Source of the DNA: Nannocystis sp. RBIL2
Lineage (GTDB): Bacteria; Myxococcota_A; Polyangia; Nannocystales; Nannocystaceae
Direction: 5' to 3'
NCBI RefSeq assembly: GCF_026626745.1
Contig: NZ_JAPNJW010000001.1
Span: 1,704,001 to 1,768,000 of the forward strand
DNA length: 64,000 nt
Shown here: in pieces, positions 49,804 to 58,247 of the stretch
How the letters are laid out: every line of letters begins with the position of its first letter
How positions within the stretch are numbered: position 1 is the stretch's first letter
The notes under the pieces: model-generated
What the model was told of the DNA's origin: nothing
The model's database searches: none
The model's input: the letters and a program-made list of their open reading frames with translations, nothing else
Program-made: the position numbers and the translations under genes

Positions 49804-50724
49804 TCACTTCGCCGCCACCGCTCGGGCGATCTGCTTGATGTGCGCGCGGGCGAAGCGACACGGTGGGTCGTCGTCGGTGGCGACCGGCCATAGCAGCTCC
49901 ATGGTCCCGGGCGGCATGGCGAACGGCAGCGGCGCGGTGCGGAGGTGCGGCCGGACCAGGCGGATCTGCTCGGCCACCAGCGCCGGGATCGTCGCCAGCA
50001 TCGCAGTGCCGTCGATCAGCGCGCCGAGGTTGGCGAACGACGACACCGAGCAGCGGATGTTCCGCGCCTTGCCGAGGTAGTCCTCGACGACGCCGCGCAG
50101 GTCGCCGTTGTACGAGACGATGATGTGCTCCCGGGCGAAGTACTCGCGCTCGCTCAGCTTGCGCAGGCGGACGTGTCGCGGGTCGAACAGGCAGGTGAAG
50201 CCGCCGGAGATCAGGCGCTCGCGCCGGATCGCCGTCGGCAGCTCGTCGGCCACGGTGACCGCCGCGTCGAGGCCCGCGGCCAGGGCGGCCCCCACGGTGC
50301 GGAACTGGACCGGGATCGCGACCACGCGCATGCGCGGGGCCTCGACCGCGAGCACCTGCAGCAGTCGCGGCAGCAGCCACAGCTCGGTGGAGTCGGACAG
50401 GCCGAGCCGGAGGGTGCGCTCGCTGGTCGACGGATCGAACAAAGGAGCGGCGAGGGCCGCGTCGATCAGCGGCTGCAGGTGCGGCTGGACGCCGGCCCGC
50501 AAGCGCTCGCCGCGGCTCGTCAGCACCAGCCCGCGACCGCTGCGCACGAACAGCGGCGCGCCCACGGCGGTCGTCAGCCGCCGCAGCGCCGCGCTGACGG
50601 CCGGCTGCGTCAGGTACAGCCGCTTGGCCGCCTCGGTGACGCTGCCGACCTCCGCGACGACGGCGAACACGCGCAGCAGGTTGAGGTCGAGGTCCCGCCC
50701 ATAACTGTGGTTCATGTGTCGCAT
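49804..50724 (-). CDS. LysR-family transcriptional regulator
   Basis: A 306-residue protein of normal LysR length. The N-terminal winged helix is clear (LNLLRVFAVVAEVGSVTEAA, then RLYLTQPAVSAALRRL), followed by the effector-binding domain (LRLGLSDSTELWLLPRL). An ATG at 50715 (MNHSYGRDLDL) is an alternative, supported by TAGGAT 11 nt before it. It diverges from the aldo/keto reductase with starts only 50 bp apart and probably regulates that gene and itself. The effector is unknown. Confidence 0.9.
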   Translation of the reverse strand: MRHMNHSYGRDLDLNLLRVFAVVAEVGSVTEAAKRLYLTQPAVSAALRRLTTAVGAPLFVRSGRGLVLTSRGERLRAGVQPHLQPLIDAALAAPLFDPSTSERTLRLGLSDSTELWLLPRLLQVLAVEAPRMRVVAIPVQFRTVGAALAAGLDAAVTVADELPTAIRRERLISGGFTCLFDPRHVRLRKLSEREYFAREHIIVSYNGDLRGVVEDYLGKARNIRCSVSSFANLGALIDGTAMLATIPALVAEQIRLVRPHLRTAPLPFAMPPGTMELLWPVATDDDPPCRFARAHIKQIARAVAAK

Positions 50725-50726
50725 TC

Positions 50727-50746
50727 ATCCTATTCACTGGGAGGAT
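50727..50746. promoter_or_regulatory. LysR-type operator dyad in the divergent gap
   Basis: ATCCT-N10-AGGAT forms a dyad. Its left arm overlaps the TAGGAT -10 candidate of the regulator gene on the minus strand, and its right arm sits about 15-20 nt upstream of the -10 of the reductase. This suits autorepression plus activation. The arms are short, so chance is possible. Confidence 0.4.
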
Positions 50747-50760
50747 AAAGCGCCAGGGGC

Positions 50761-50766
50761 TATGTT
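50761..50766 (+). promoter_or_regulatory. -10-like hexamer (TATGTT) of the aldo/keto reductase gene
   Basis: TATGTT ends 7 nt before the ATG at 50774. No -35 is seen, as expected for an activator-dependent promoter. It favours 50774 over the ATG at 50762, which lies inside the hexamer. Confidence 0.45.
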
Positions 50767-50773
50767 AGGGCCC

Positions 50774-51775
50774 ATGACGACTCGGACAACGAAGCTCGGT
50801 ACGCACGGCCCCGCCGTCTTCCCGCTCGCTCTCGGCTGCATGGGCCTCGGCGCCGGCAGCTGGTACGGCTTGCGCGACGACGCCGAGGGCATCGCCACCA
50901 TCCACGCCGCCACAGAGCGCGGCGTCAACCTGCTCGACACCGGCGACTTCTACGGCATGGGCAAGAACGAGCTGTTGGTCGGCAAGGCGATCGCCGACCG
51001 CCGCGACCGCGTGCTGCTCAGCGTCAAGTACGGCGGCCTGCGCGGGCCCGACGGCGCGTTCCTCGGCGTCGACGCCAGCCCGGCCGCGACCAAGAGCGCC
51101 CTGGCCTACAGCCTGACGCGCCTCGGCGTCGATTATATCGACATCTACCGCCCGGCCCGCCTCGACCCGCGCGTGCCGATCGAGGACACGATCGGCGCGC
51201 TCGCCGAGATGGTGAAGGCCGGCTACATCCGCTACATCAGCCTGTCAGAGGTGGGCGCCGAGACGATCGCCCGCGCCGCCGCGGTGCACCCGCTGTGCGA
51301 CCTGCAGATCGAGTACGGCCTGGCGAGCCGCGGCCCCGAGGCGACGATCATCCCGGCGCTGCGCACACACGGCATGGCGATGACGGCCTACGGGGTGCTG
51401 TCGCGCGGGCTGCTCACCGGCAGCAAGCCGGCGAGCGACGACATGCGGGCCCACCTGCCCCGCTTCTCCGGCGACAACGGGGTCAAGAACCAGCACCTGG
51501 TGGCAGCCCTGCACCGCCTGGCCGAAGGCCGCAGCGTCTCGCCCGCGCAGCTCGCCATCGCCTGGGCGCGGGCCAAGGGCGCCGCGCAGGGCGTGACTGT
51601 GATCCCGACGATCGGCTCGCGCACGCCGCAGCAGATCGCCGACAGCATCGCCGCCCTGGCGATCGAGCTGACTCCGGCCGAGGTCGCCGCGCTCGAGACC
51701 GCAGTGCCCGCGACGGAAGTGGCCGGCGAGCGCTACCCCGCGCCGATGATGGCCCACCTCGACAGCGAGCGGTAA
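50774..51775 (+). CDS. Aldo/keto reductase
   Basis: A 333-residue TIM-barrel AKR. Expected elements are present: LGCMGLGAGSW, the catalytic Asp and Tyr in NLLDTGDFYGMGKNE, the Lys in LLSVKYGG, and the cofactor-phosphate end (VIPTIGSRTPQQIADSIAAL). The usual active-site His position reads YRPARLD, as in many AKRs of this subgroup. It should reduce aldehydes or ketones with NADPH in the cytoplasm. Divergent from a LysR regulator that probably controls it. Confidence 0.9.
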   Translation: MTTRTTKLGTHGPAVFPLALGCMGLGAGSWYGLRDDAEGIATIHAATERGVNLLDTGDFYGMGKNELLVGKAIADRRDRVLLSVKYGGLRGPDGAFLGVDASPAATKSALAYSLTRLGVDYIDIYRPARLDPRVPIEDTIGALAEMVKAGYIRYISLSEVGAETIARAAAVHPLCDLQIEYGLASRGPEATIIPALRTHGMAMTAYGVLSRGLLTGSKPASDDMRAHLPRFSGDNGVKNQHLVAALHRLAEGRSVSPAQLAIAWARAKGAAQGVTVIPTIGSRTPQQIADSIAALAIELTPAEVAALETAVPATEVAGERYPAPMMAHLDSER

Positions 51776-51800
51776 TCCAGCGGCCGCTCGCGGGTCGATG

Positions 51801-51838
51801 GGACATGTCCATGAGGGCATGCCCCTCGGGACATGTGC
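51801..51838. repeat. 14-bp-period palindrome array, site F (3 units)
   Basis: GGACATGTCC, ATGA, GGGCATGCCC, CTCG, GGACATGTGC: three units, the first two perfect palindromes. It lies between two convergent genes, 26 bp after the reductase stop. The middle part shares ATGCCCCTCGGGACA with site A. Confidence 0.75.
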
Positions 51839-51878
51839 TCGACCACGCTCGACGCGCCCAGGGCCCGTCGAGCGCCCG

Positions 51879-52754
51879 TCAGAGCTTCGGCGCCGGCGCG
51901 GCCTGGTTCGCGGCCGGCGGCTTGGCCTTCTGCCCCGGCGCCAGCTTGATGATGAACGCCAGCGAGAACAGGTGATTGCTGTTGTCCGGATCGCGCGGCC
52001 GGACGATGTACTGATTGAGGTACCCGAACTCGACGCGCACCGGCTTGGCGTCGTACGCGAGGCCGACGAAGATCCGGTTCTGATCGAAGCCGGGCTCGGT
52101 ATAGGCGGTGCGGGTCAGGTGGAAGAAGAACTCGTCGTAGAGCAGCAGCTGCCACGGCGCGTCTCTCTTGAAATTGATGGCCACGCGGAGCTGCTGGCGG
52201 AACCGATGGGCCCAGCGGCCCATCCCCATCGTCTGCGGCACCCCGTCGACGACATCGTCGCTGCCGAGGCCGTGGGTGCGGATCCGGTGCTCCACGCGGT
52301 TGCGCCAGTTGATGTCGAAGCGGCCCTCCACCGCCCAGCGCAGCGTCAGCTGGCTGTAGATCCGGTGCTCGTCGACGTTGCGGGTGCGCGCGAACTCCGG
52401 GTCGTCGAAGAAATCGGGCAGCCAGATGTAACCGACGAACAGCCCGCCCCACTTGGCCCACATATAGCCGATGGCCGGGCGTACCACGACGAACGTGTTC
52501 GGGTTCTGCCGCGTCTCGACGACCTGCCCCGCCATGTCCCGGATGTATTGCAGCGGCGAGTTCATCCGCCGCAGGTGGAAGTCGAGCACGAGGCGCAGGC
52601 CCTTGGCCTTCGCGTCGAGGTTGACGTCGAGCATCACCTGATTCCAGATCCCCAGGTCCGGCTCGGACGGCGTCGTCGCGCGCGCCGTGCTGCCGGCGAA
52701 GAGCGCGGCCAGGCCGACGACGAGCGGGAGCAGGCGCGATGGGCGGCGAATCAT
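51879..52754 (-). CDS. DUF2490-family outer-membrane-barrel protein (copy 1)
   Basis: A 291-residue protein with a signal peptide (LLPLVVGLAALFAGSTARA). Many amphipathic strands follow (VVVRPAIGYMWAKWGGLFVG, YDEFFFHLTRTAYTEPGFDQ). The motif FDQNRIFVGLAY followed by VEFGYLNQY is typical of DUF2490. A Lys/Ala/Pro tail ends it. It is a close paralogue of the gene at 52930-53826. Transport or structural role unknown. Confidence 0.8.
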   Translation of the reverse strand: MIRRPSRLLPLVVGLAALFAGSTARATTPSEPDLGIWNQVMLDVNLDAKAKGLRLVLDFHLRRMNSPLQYIRDMAGQVVETRQNPNTFVVVRPAIGYMWAKWGGLFVGYIWLPDFFDDPEFARTRNVDEHRIYSQLTLRWAVEGRFDINWRNRVEHRIRTHGLGSDDVVDGVPQTMGMGRWAHRFRQQLRVAINFKRDAPWQLLLYDEFFFHLTRTAYTEPGFDQNRIFVGLAYDAKPVRVEFGYLNQYIVRPRDPDNSNHLFSLAFIIKLAPGQKAKPPAANQAAPAPKL

Positions 52755-52929
52755 GGCAGCACCGGCACGGGGCCGACCAACAAGGCCCGACCCCGCCGCG
52801 ACGACCGGGACATCGCCCGCGATCGCGCCTGTGCCCCGTGCGAGACCGATGATTCACTGCCTCGCCAGATCCTGCGCAGCCGCCGCGACGAACGAGCGAG
52901 CGGCGGCCCGCGCTACGAGCGGGCCGCCG

Positions 52930-53826
52930 TCAGTGATTCGGCGGCGGCTGGACCGGCGCCGGCGGAGCGGGCGCGTGCTTGTCGTGCTTGGCGTGGCCGA
53001 GCTTGATGATGAAGTTCAGGGCGAACACGTGATTGAGCTGATCGGGGTCGTGGAAGCGGCGCACGTATTGATTGATGTAGCCGACCTCGACGCGCACCGG
53101 CTTGGTGTCGTAGCCGATGCCGACGAACGCGCGGTTCTGGTCGAACCCGCGCTCCGTCGTGAAGGCCGTCTCGTTGAGGTGGAAGAAGAACTCGTCCCAG
53201 ACGATGAGCTGCCACGGGGCGTCCTTCTTGAAGTTGACCGCGAAGCGGACCTGCTGGCGAAACCGGTGAGCCCAGCGGGACAGCCCCTTGTGCTGCGGCT
53301 CGCCGTCGACGATGTCGTCGCTGCCCGGCCCGTGGGAGCGGATCCGGTGCTCCAGCCGGCTGCGCCCGCCGAGGTCGAAGCGGCCCTCCCGTTGCCAGCG
53401 CAGATTGAACTGCGTGTAGATGCGGTGCTCGTCGACGTTCTTGACGCGGGCGACCGCGCGGTCGTCGAAGAAGTCCGGCTGCCACGCGTAGCCGAGGAAC
53501 AGCCCGCCCCACTTGGCCCACATGTACCCGATCGCCGGGCGCACGATGGCCACGGTGTTCGGATTCTGCCGCGTCTCGGTCACCGTCCCCGACATGTCCT
53601 TGATGTACTGCAGCGGCGCGTTCATCCGCCGCAGCTGCAAGTCGAGCGACAGCCGCAGGCCCTTCGCCCGCGCGTCGAGGTTGGCGTCGATGAGCACCTG
53701 ACTCCACATCTCGAGGTCCGGTTCGGGCGGAGCGGCCGCGCGGGCCGGCCCCCCGACGAGGGCCGCGGCGAGGCCGGCAGCGACTTGGAGCGAGCGCGAG
53801 GACACGAATCGGCGGCGGCGAATCAT
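52930..53826 (-). CDS. DUF2490-family outer-membrane-barrel protein (copy 2)
   Basis: A 298-residue protein with a signal peptide (SLQVAAGLAAALVGGPARA). It follows copy 1 almost strand for strand (IVRPAIGYMWAKWGGLFLGY; GFDQNRAFVGIGYDTK; VEVGYINQYVRRF) and ends in a His/Lys/Pro-rich tail. The two genes are 175 bp apart on one strand and arose by tandem duplication. Start chosen at MIRRRRF; the frame upstream of it shows no protein character. Confidence 0.8.
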   Translation of the reverse strand: MIRRRRFVSSRSLQVAAGLAAALVGGPARAAAPPEPDLEMWSQVLIDANLDARAKGLRLSLDLQLRRMNAPLQYIKDMSGTVTETRQNPNTVAIVRPAIGYMWAKWGGLFLGYAWQPDFFDDRAVARVKNVDEHRIYTQFNLRWQREGRFDLGGRSRLEHRIRSHGPGSDDIVDGEPQHKGLSRWAHRFRQQVRFAVNFKKDAPWQLIVWDEFFFHLNETAFTTERGFDQNRAFVGIGYDTKPVRVEVGYINQYVRRFHDPDQLNHVFALNFIIKLGHAKHDKHAPAPPAPVQPPPNH

Positions 53827-54708
53827 CGGAGTCACGGCGGGTGCAGTGCTGACAACAACAAGGCCCCGATCGCGCGACGACAGGGGTGACGTCGCGCGAC
53901 ACTGCGGCGAGGATCCGGTCCGGCGGTCGCTTCGGGCCGCCCGGCCATCGCCTCCCAGCGCTCGCAAGAGCGCCTGCGCGCGGTCCGCTCGGCCAGGGCC
54001 GGCGGCGCGGTGCCTTGTTACGTTCAGGTCACGATCGTCACGGAGCGGGCCGGTGCGAGATCGGGCTGAGTCCCGTCGACGCCGGGGAATTCCGCCGTCT
54101 GACGCCGTCTCGCGGGCTGCGGCGCCGCCGCGAAGGTGTCAGGCCGAGTTTGCAGAACGATGGCTTTATTGTCACACCTGCGTGACAACCGTCGTCGGGT
54201 TCGCGCCACGCGGATCGTGATTTTCCCCCGCAGGCGGCCCACTTTCGCGCGGAACACCATTCTGACGAGCAATACAGGTTTGTCGCGAGAATGACACAAT
54301 CGTTCCGCGCGGAGCCGCGAATCTTCGGACACGCGTCCGCCGGCGACCGGCGCAGATCTGCCGCCCGCACGCACCACCGAATGCCACGGTCGCTCGCGCA
54401 TCACCCCTCGATCGGCGAGCCGGTCTCATGATTCGCGTGACGCCTGCCAACGCAGGAATCGCCCGACGAACTTCGGCGAGCACGCGCGCCCGAGACTGCG
54501 CATTCCCTTGCGCCGCGCGACACGCGATTTCCGCGGCCCGAACACCCACCATCCGCCGCATCCTGATCCATCATCATTGCCGCCCGCGGACTGCATTGCG
54601 CGGATCGAGACGAGCATCGACACCTCACCCTCCGCGCGGTCCACGAGCGCTGCTGCTGACGGGCGCGGACGGCCGGGGTCGCGCCGCGATCGTGGGACCC
54701 TCGGCCCC
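53827..54708. other. Long intergenic stretch with a palindromic site
   Basis: About 880 bp between the DUF2490 gene and the hydrolase. The middle (54130-54310) is less G+C-rich than its surroundings and contains TTGTCAC-N6-GTGACAA at 54168-54187. No frame in it looks like protein. It may hold the promoter of copy 2, a small RNA or relics. Confidence 0.4.
54168..54187. promoter_or_regulatory. 20-bp palindrome TTGTCAC-N6-GTGACAA
   Basis: A perfect 7-bp inverted repeat with a 6-bp spacer, of a size that suits a dimeric regulator such as a TetR- or Xre-type protein. It lies 340 bp upstream of the DUF2490 gene on one side and 540 bp from the hydrolase promoter on the other. No regulator gene is adjacent. 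Confidence 0.4.
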
Positions 54709-54737
54709 TTGAAACCGCGCCCAGGCGGCTCTACCCT
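54709..54737 (+). promoter_or_regulatory. Sigma-70-like promoter of the alpha/beta hydrolase gene
   Basis: TTGAAA at 54709-54714, a 17-nt spacer and TACCCT at 54732-54737; the GTG start follows after 10 nt. Confidence 0.65.
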
Positions 54738-54747
54738 CGGGATTCGC

Positions 54748-55596
54748 GTGCCCGAGCCGATCACCATCCATGACCCTGTCGCCGGTCCGGGAGCCGTGGG
54801 CCAGGTGCAGATCGATCGCCACGCGGGGCCGAGCGACGGGACTGCGCCGCCGCTCGTGATCGTCGGCGGCATGACCCAGACCCTGGCGAGTTGGGGCGCG
54901 CACGTCCGGCCTTTGTCGGCGCAGCGGCCGGTGCTCGTGTACGAGGCGCGCGGGCAAGGCCAGACGCGGCTCGCCACGCGCGACGTGTCGCCGCCGGTCC
55001 ACGTCGGCGACTTCGAGCACCTGCTCGACGCGCTCGGCGTGACCGAACCGGTCGACCTGTGCGGCTTCTCGTTCGGCGGCCGCATCGCGCTCGGCATCGC
55101 CGCGGAGCGTCCCACGCGGGTGCGGCGGCTGGTGCTGTCGGGCGTGGGCGCCGGTCGTGGCGCGCTCGGGCGGGTGATCCTCCGCGCCTGGCGCGAGGCG
55201 CTCAAGACCGGCGACCTCGAGGCGCTGGCGTGGCTCAGCCTGGCCGACACGCTCGGCCCGGGTTACCTCGAGGCCAACGAGTCGGTGCTCGCCGCGTTCG
55301 TCAAGGCCACCGTGCGCCGCAACTCGTATGAAAACACCGCCGCCCTGTTCGCCCAGACTCTGGACGACGGGCCCGACTCGCCGTGGGCGCCGCTGCGACT
55401 CGCGCCGCGAGTGCGCGCCCCCGTCCTGCTGCTGACCGGCGAGCTCGATCGCCTGGCCTCGCCGAGCGAGCTCGAGGTCCTCGCCGCGGCGTTCCCCGGC
55501 CCTGCGCGCGTCGAGGTGCTGCCCGACGTCGGTCACACGGTGGCGATCGAGGCCCCCGAGCCATGGCGCGCGCGCGTCCTCGACTTCCTCACCTGA
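54748..55596 (+). CDS. Alpha/beta hydrolase
   Basis: A 282-residue protein from GTG 54748, chosen because a good promoter ends 10 nt before it; the frame is open to 54508. The fold shows the oxyanion region VIVGGMTQTLASWG, the nucleophile elbow LCGFSFGGRIA (Ser about 108), the Asp in LLTGELDRLAS (about 237) and the His in DVGHTVAIE (about 264). Substrate unknown. It converges with the acyl-AMP ligase operon and shares its terminator. Release of an acyl group from that operon's carrier protein is a possible role, but it is not in the operon. Confidence 0.85.
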   Translation: MPEPITIHDPVAGPGAVGQVQIDRHAGPSDGTAPPLVIVGGMTQTLASWGAHVRPLSAQRPVLVYEARGQGQTRLATRDVSPPVHVGDFEHLLDALGVTEPVDLCGFSFGGRIALGIAAERPTRVRRLVLSGVGAGRGALGRVILRAWREALKTGDLEALAWLSLADTLGPGYLEANESVLAAFVKATVRRNSYENTAALFAQTLDDGPDSPWAPLRLAPRVRAPVLLLTGELDRLASPSELEVLAAAFPGPARVEVLPDVGHTVAIEAPEPWRARVLDFLT

Positions 55597-55598
55597 GA

Positions 55599-55642
55599 CG
55601 CGAGGCTCTCGTCCTCGGATTTTACCCCGAGAGAGCCTCGCG
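55599..55642. terminator. Bidirectional hairpin between hydrolase and acyl-AMP ligase
   Basis: The 12-bp arms CGCGAGGCTCTC (55599-55610) and its complement (55631-55642) enclose a 20-nt loop with the short T-run ATTTTA. It stands 2 bp after the hydrolase stop and 8 bp after the ligase stop. Confidence 0.75.
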
Positions 55643-55650
55643 CCGCCGAA

Positions 55651-57303
55651 TTACAGCGTCTCGCCGCGGGCGAGCGCCGCCGCGATCTCGCCGCGCCGCA
55701 GCTTGCCGCTGGTCGTCTTCGGCAGCGCGCCCGGGGCCACCAGGGCGATGCGATCGACCGTGACGCCGCGCAGCTGCAACGCTGCGTCGAGGCGCGCCCG
55801 CAGGTCCTTTTGTTCCTGGCCTTCGAGACGTGTCTCGACGACCAGGTAGGCGACCTCGGTCTCGAGCTCCGGCTCGCGCACGCCCACGGCAGCCACCCCG
55901 CCCGCGCGCACGCCCTCGACCTCGGCCGCGATGTCCTCGATCACCGACGGGATGAGGTTGAGCCCGCCGCGGATGATGATGTCCTTGCAGCGACCGGTGA
56001 TGAACAGCTCGCCGCGGTCGACGAAGCCGAGGTCGCCGGTGCGCAGCCAGCCCTCCGCCAGCGCCTCCTCGGTGGCCGCGGGGTCCTTGTAATAGCCCTG
56101 CATCAGCGTCGAGGCGCACACGCGGATCTCGCCGACCCGGCGCTCCGGCAACAGCTCGCCGGCGACGTCGACGATGCGCAGCTTGGTCTCCGGGATCGCT
56201 CGCCCCACCGCCACCAGCTCGAGCGCGTGCGGCTCCTCGGACGGCGTCACCGACCCGTCGCGCTCGAGCGCCGCGCGATCGATCCGCAGCACCCGCGTCG
56301 GCGCCAACAGGCGCGGGAAGCTCACCGCCACAGTCGCCTCGGCCAGCCCGTACACGGGGAAGAACGCCTCCGCGCGGAAATTCACCGGCGCGAACGCGTC
56401 GGCGAAGCGGCGCAGCAGCGGCGCCGCGATCGGCTCGGCCCCGATCATCGCGCACTCCCACGCCGACAGGTCGTAGCCGGCCGCGATCGCCTTCGGCGCC
56501 AGCCGCAGCAGCATCGCGTAGGCGGACGGCGGCGCCGCGCAGATCGTCGCCTTGAAGCGCGACATCGCCTCGAGCCACGCCAGCGGCCGCGCGCGGAAGT
56601 CGAGCGGCGACATCATGTTGGCGACAAAGCCGTTATAAAACGGGAACAGCAGCCCGCCGATGAGCCCCATGTCGTGGTGCAGCGGCAGCCACGACACCGC
56701 CACCGACGCCTCGTGGCTCGGCAGCACCCGGCTCATGCACGCCAGGTGGCGCAGCAGTCGCTCGTGCGTCAGCACCACCCCGCGCGGCTTGCCGGTGCTG
56801 CCGCTGGTCAGCTGAATCAGCGCAGTGTCGGCCGCGAACGAGTCGGGGTGCGGCAGGCCGTCGAATGGCGCGCTCGCGGTCAGCTCCTCCGCCACGTGCA
56901 CCGGCAGCCCCGCCGCCGTCGGCGCGAACGGAGCCAGCGCCGCCGACAGCACCAGCGCGCGCGCGTCGAGCCGGGCCGCAGTGTCCTCTAACTGGGCGAT
57001 GAAGCCGGCGACGTCGGTGAGGCGAAACGGCAGCCCGACCTGGATCGGCACCGCGCCGATCGACCACGCCCCGAACAATGTCAGCACCGCCGATTCGACG
57101 TCGGTCACCAGCATCAGCAGGTGATCGCCGGGGCGGACCCCGCGGGCCCACAGACCCGCGGCGGCCCGGCGGGCCCCGTCCCAGTAGCCCGCCCACGTGT
57201 ACTCGCGCCATTCGTCGCCGCTCACCCGGCAGCGCAGCGCGACCGCCTCGGCGCGGCCCTCGGCGCGCGCCGCGAGCAGGCCTGCCAGCGTCCGCGCGCT
57301 CAC
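55651..57303 (-). CDS. Fatty acyl-AMP ligase (FAAL)
   Basis: A 550-residue adenylating enzyme. It has the P-loop-like LIQLTSGSTGKPRGVVLTHE, the FAAL/DIP2-type SWLPLHHDMGLIGGLLFP, the RTGDLGFVDRGELFITGR hinge region and the catalytic Lys in LPKTTSGKLRR. It should activate a fatty acid as acyl-AMP and load it onto the carrier protein encoded two genes upstream. I chose GTG 57303 because it overlaps the methyltransferase stop as GTGA; the frame extends to 57333. Last gene of a three-gene operon. Confidence 0.88.
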   Translation of the reverse strand: MSARTLAGLLAARAEGRAEAVALRCRVSGDEWREYTWAGYWDGARRAAAGLWARGVRPGDHLLMLVTDVESAVLTLFGAWSIGAVPIQVGLPFRLTDVAGFIAQLEDTAARLDARALVLSAALAPFAPTAAGLPVHVAEELTASAPFDGLPHPDSFAADTALIQLTSGSTGKPRGVVLTHERLLRHLACMSRVLPSHEASVAVSWLPLHHDMGLIGGLLFPFYNGFVANMMSPLDFRARPLAWLEAMSRFKATICAAPPSAYAMLLRLAPKAIAAGYDLSAWECAMIGAEPIAAPLLRRFADAFAPVNFRAEAFFPVYGLAEATVAVSFPRLLAPTRVLRIDRAALERDGSVTPSEEPHALELVAVGRAIPETKLRIVDVAGELLPERRVGEIRVCASTLMQGYYKDPAATEEALAEGWLRTGDLGFVDRGELFITGRCKDIIIRGGLNLIPSVIEDIAAEVEGVRAGGVAAVGVREPELETEVAYLVVETRLEGQEQKDLRARLDAALQLRGVTVDRIALVAPGALPKTTSGKLRRGEIAAALARGETL

Positions 57304-58247
57304 GACCGCCCGCCCTTCTGCGCGATCGGCCACGCCCCGGGGTCCACCGTCGGCGCGCCCTTGGTCGCCAGGATCATGTACTCGAGCGCAGTGCGGCGGG
57401 CGAAGCTCATGCGCGCCACGGTCATGTACTGCTGCAGCACCGCGGCGAAGCCCGGGGCCATGGCGTCGATCGTCTTCCGGTGCTTGCGCACGTTGTCGAT
57501 CCAGTGGGCCAGAGTCTGCGCGTAGTGGCGGGTCAGGTCCTCGACGTGGAGGATGTCGAGGCCGGCGCGCTCCATCAGCTGCAGCTCCTCCGCCAGGCCG
57601 ATCAGGCGGCAGTAGCCGAGCGCCTCGACGAAGATGTACTCGGTGGCCGCGCTGTCACGATCGCCGCGCTGCTGGACCGGGAAGTAACAGTCGGAGATCA
57701 GCACCCGCCCGCCGGGCTTCAGCACCTCGCCCACCATCTCGTGCACCGCCGGGCGGTTGTGCATGTGGACGATGCTGCCGCTGAACAGCACCGCGTCGAA
57801 CGACTCGGGCTTCAGGTCCAAGTCCTCGACGTGGCGCACGTCGATCTTCACGCGATCGGCCACGCCCCACGCGCGGGCCCGGCGGAGCGCCTCCTCGCGC
57901 TGCTGCGCGCTGAGGGTGATGCCCTGGAACACGCCCTCGCTGTGCTGGGCCAGGTACAGCAGGTTCGAGCCCCAGCCGCAGCCGACGTCGAGCACGCGCT
58001 GGCCAGGCCGGATGTCGAGCTTGGCGGCGATCCGGGCGTACTTGCGGGCCTGAGCGGTCTCGAGGTCCTCGCCCGCGTGCTCGTACACACCTGTCGCATA
58101 GGCCAGGCGGCTGTCGAGCACCAGCGAGAAGATCTCGGGGCTGTGCTCATAGTGGGCGGCGACGGCCTCGCGCTCGTGTTCACGCTGGTCGGCGACGCTG
58201 CGGAGGTTGGCCTCGCGCTCGGCGCGGGTGTGGGCGGCGGCGGTCAC
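57300..58247 (-). CDS. CFA-synthase-like SAM methyltransferase
   Basis: A 315-residue protein. The N-terminal helical part (YEHSPEIFSLVLDSRLAYAT) and SAM site (VLDVGCGWGSNLLYLAQ) followed by GITLSAQQREEA are typical of the cyclopropane fatty acid/mycolic acid synthase family. The operon contains an acyl-AMP ligase and an ACP, so its substrate is probably a carrier-bound unsaturated acyl chain, which it would cyclopropanate or C-methylate. The start overlaps the ACP stop by 4 bp. Cytoplasmic. Confidence 0.85.
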   Translation of the reverse strand: MTAAAHTRAEREANLRSVADQREHEREAVAAHYEHSPEIFSLVLDSRLAYATGVYEHAGEDLETAQARKYARIAAKLDIRPGQRVLDVGCGWGSNLLYLAQHSEGVFQGITLSAQQREEALRRARAWGVADRVKIDVRHVEDLDLKPESFDAVLFSGSIVHMHNRPAVHEMVGEVLKPGGRVLISDCYFPVQQRGDRDSAATEYIFVEALGYCRLIGLAEELQLMERAGLDILHVEDLTRHYAQTLAHWIDNVRKHRKTIDAMAPGFAAVLQQYMTVARMSFARRTALEYMILATKGAPTVDPGAWPIAQKGGRS

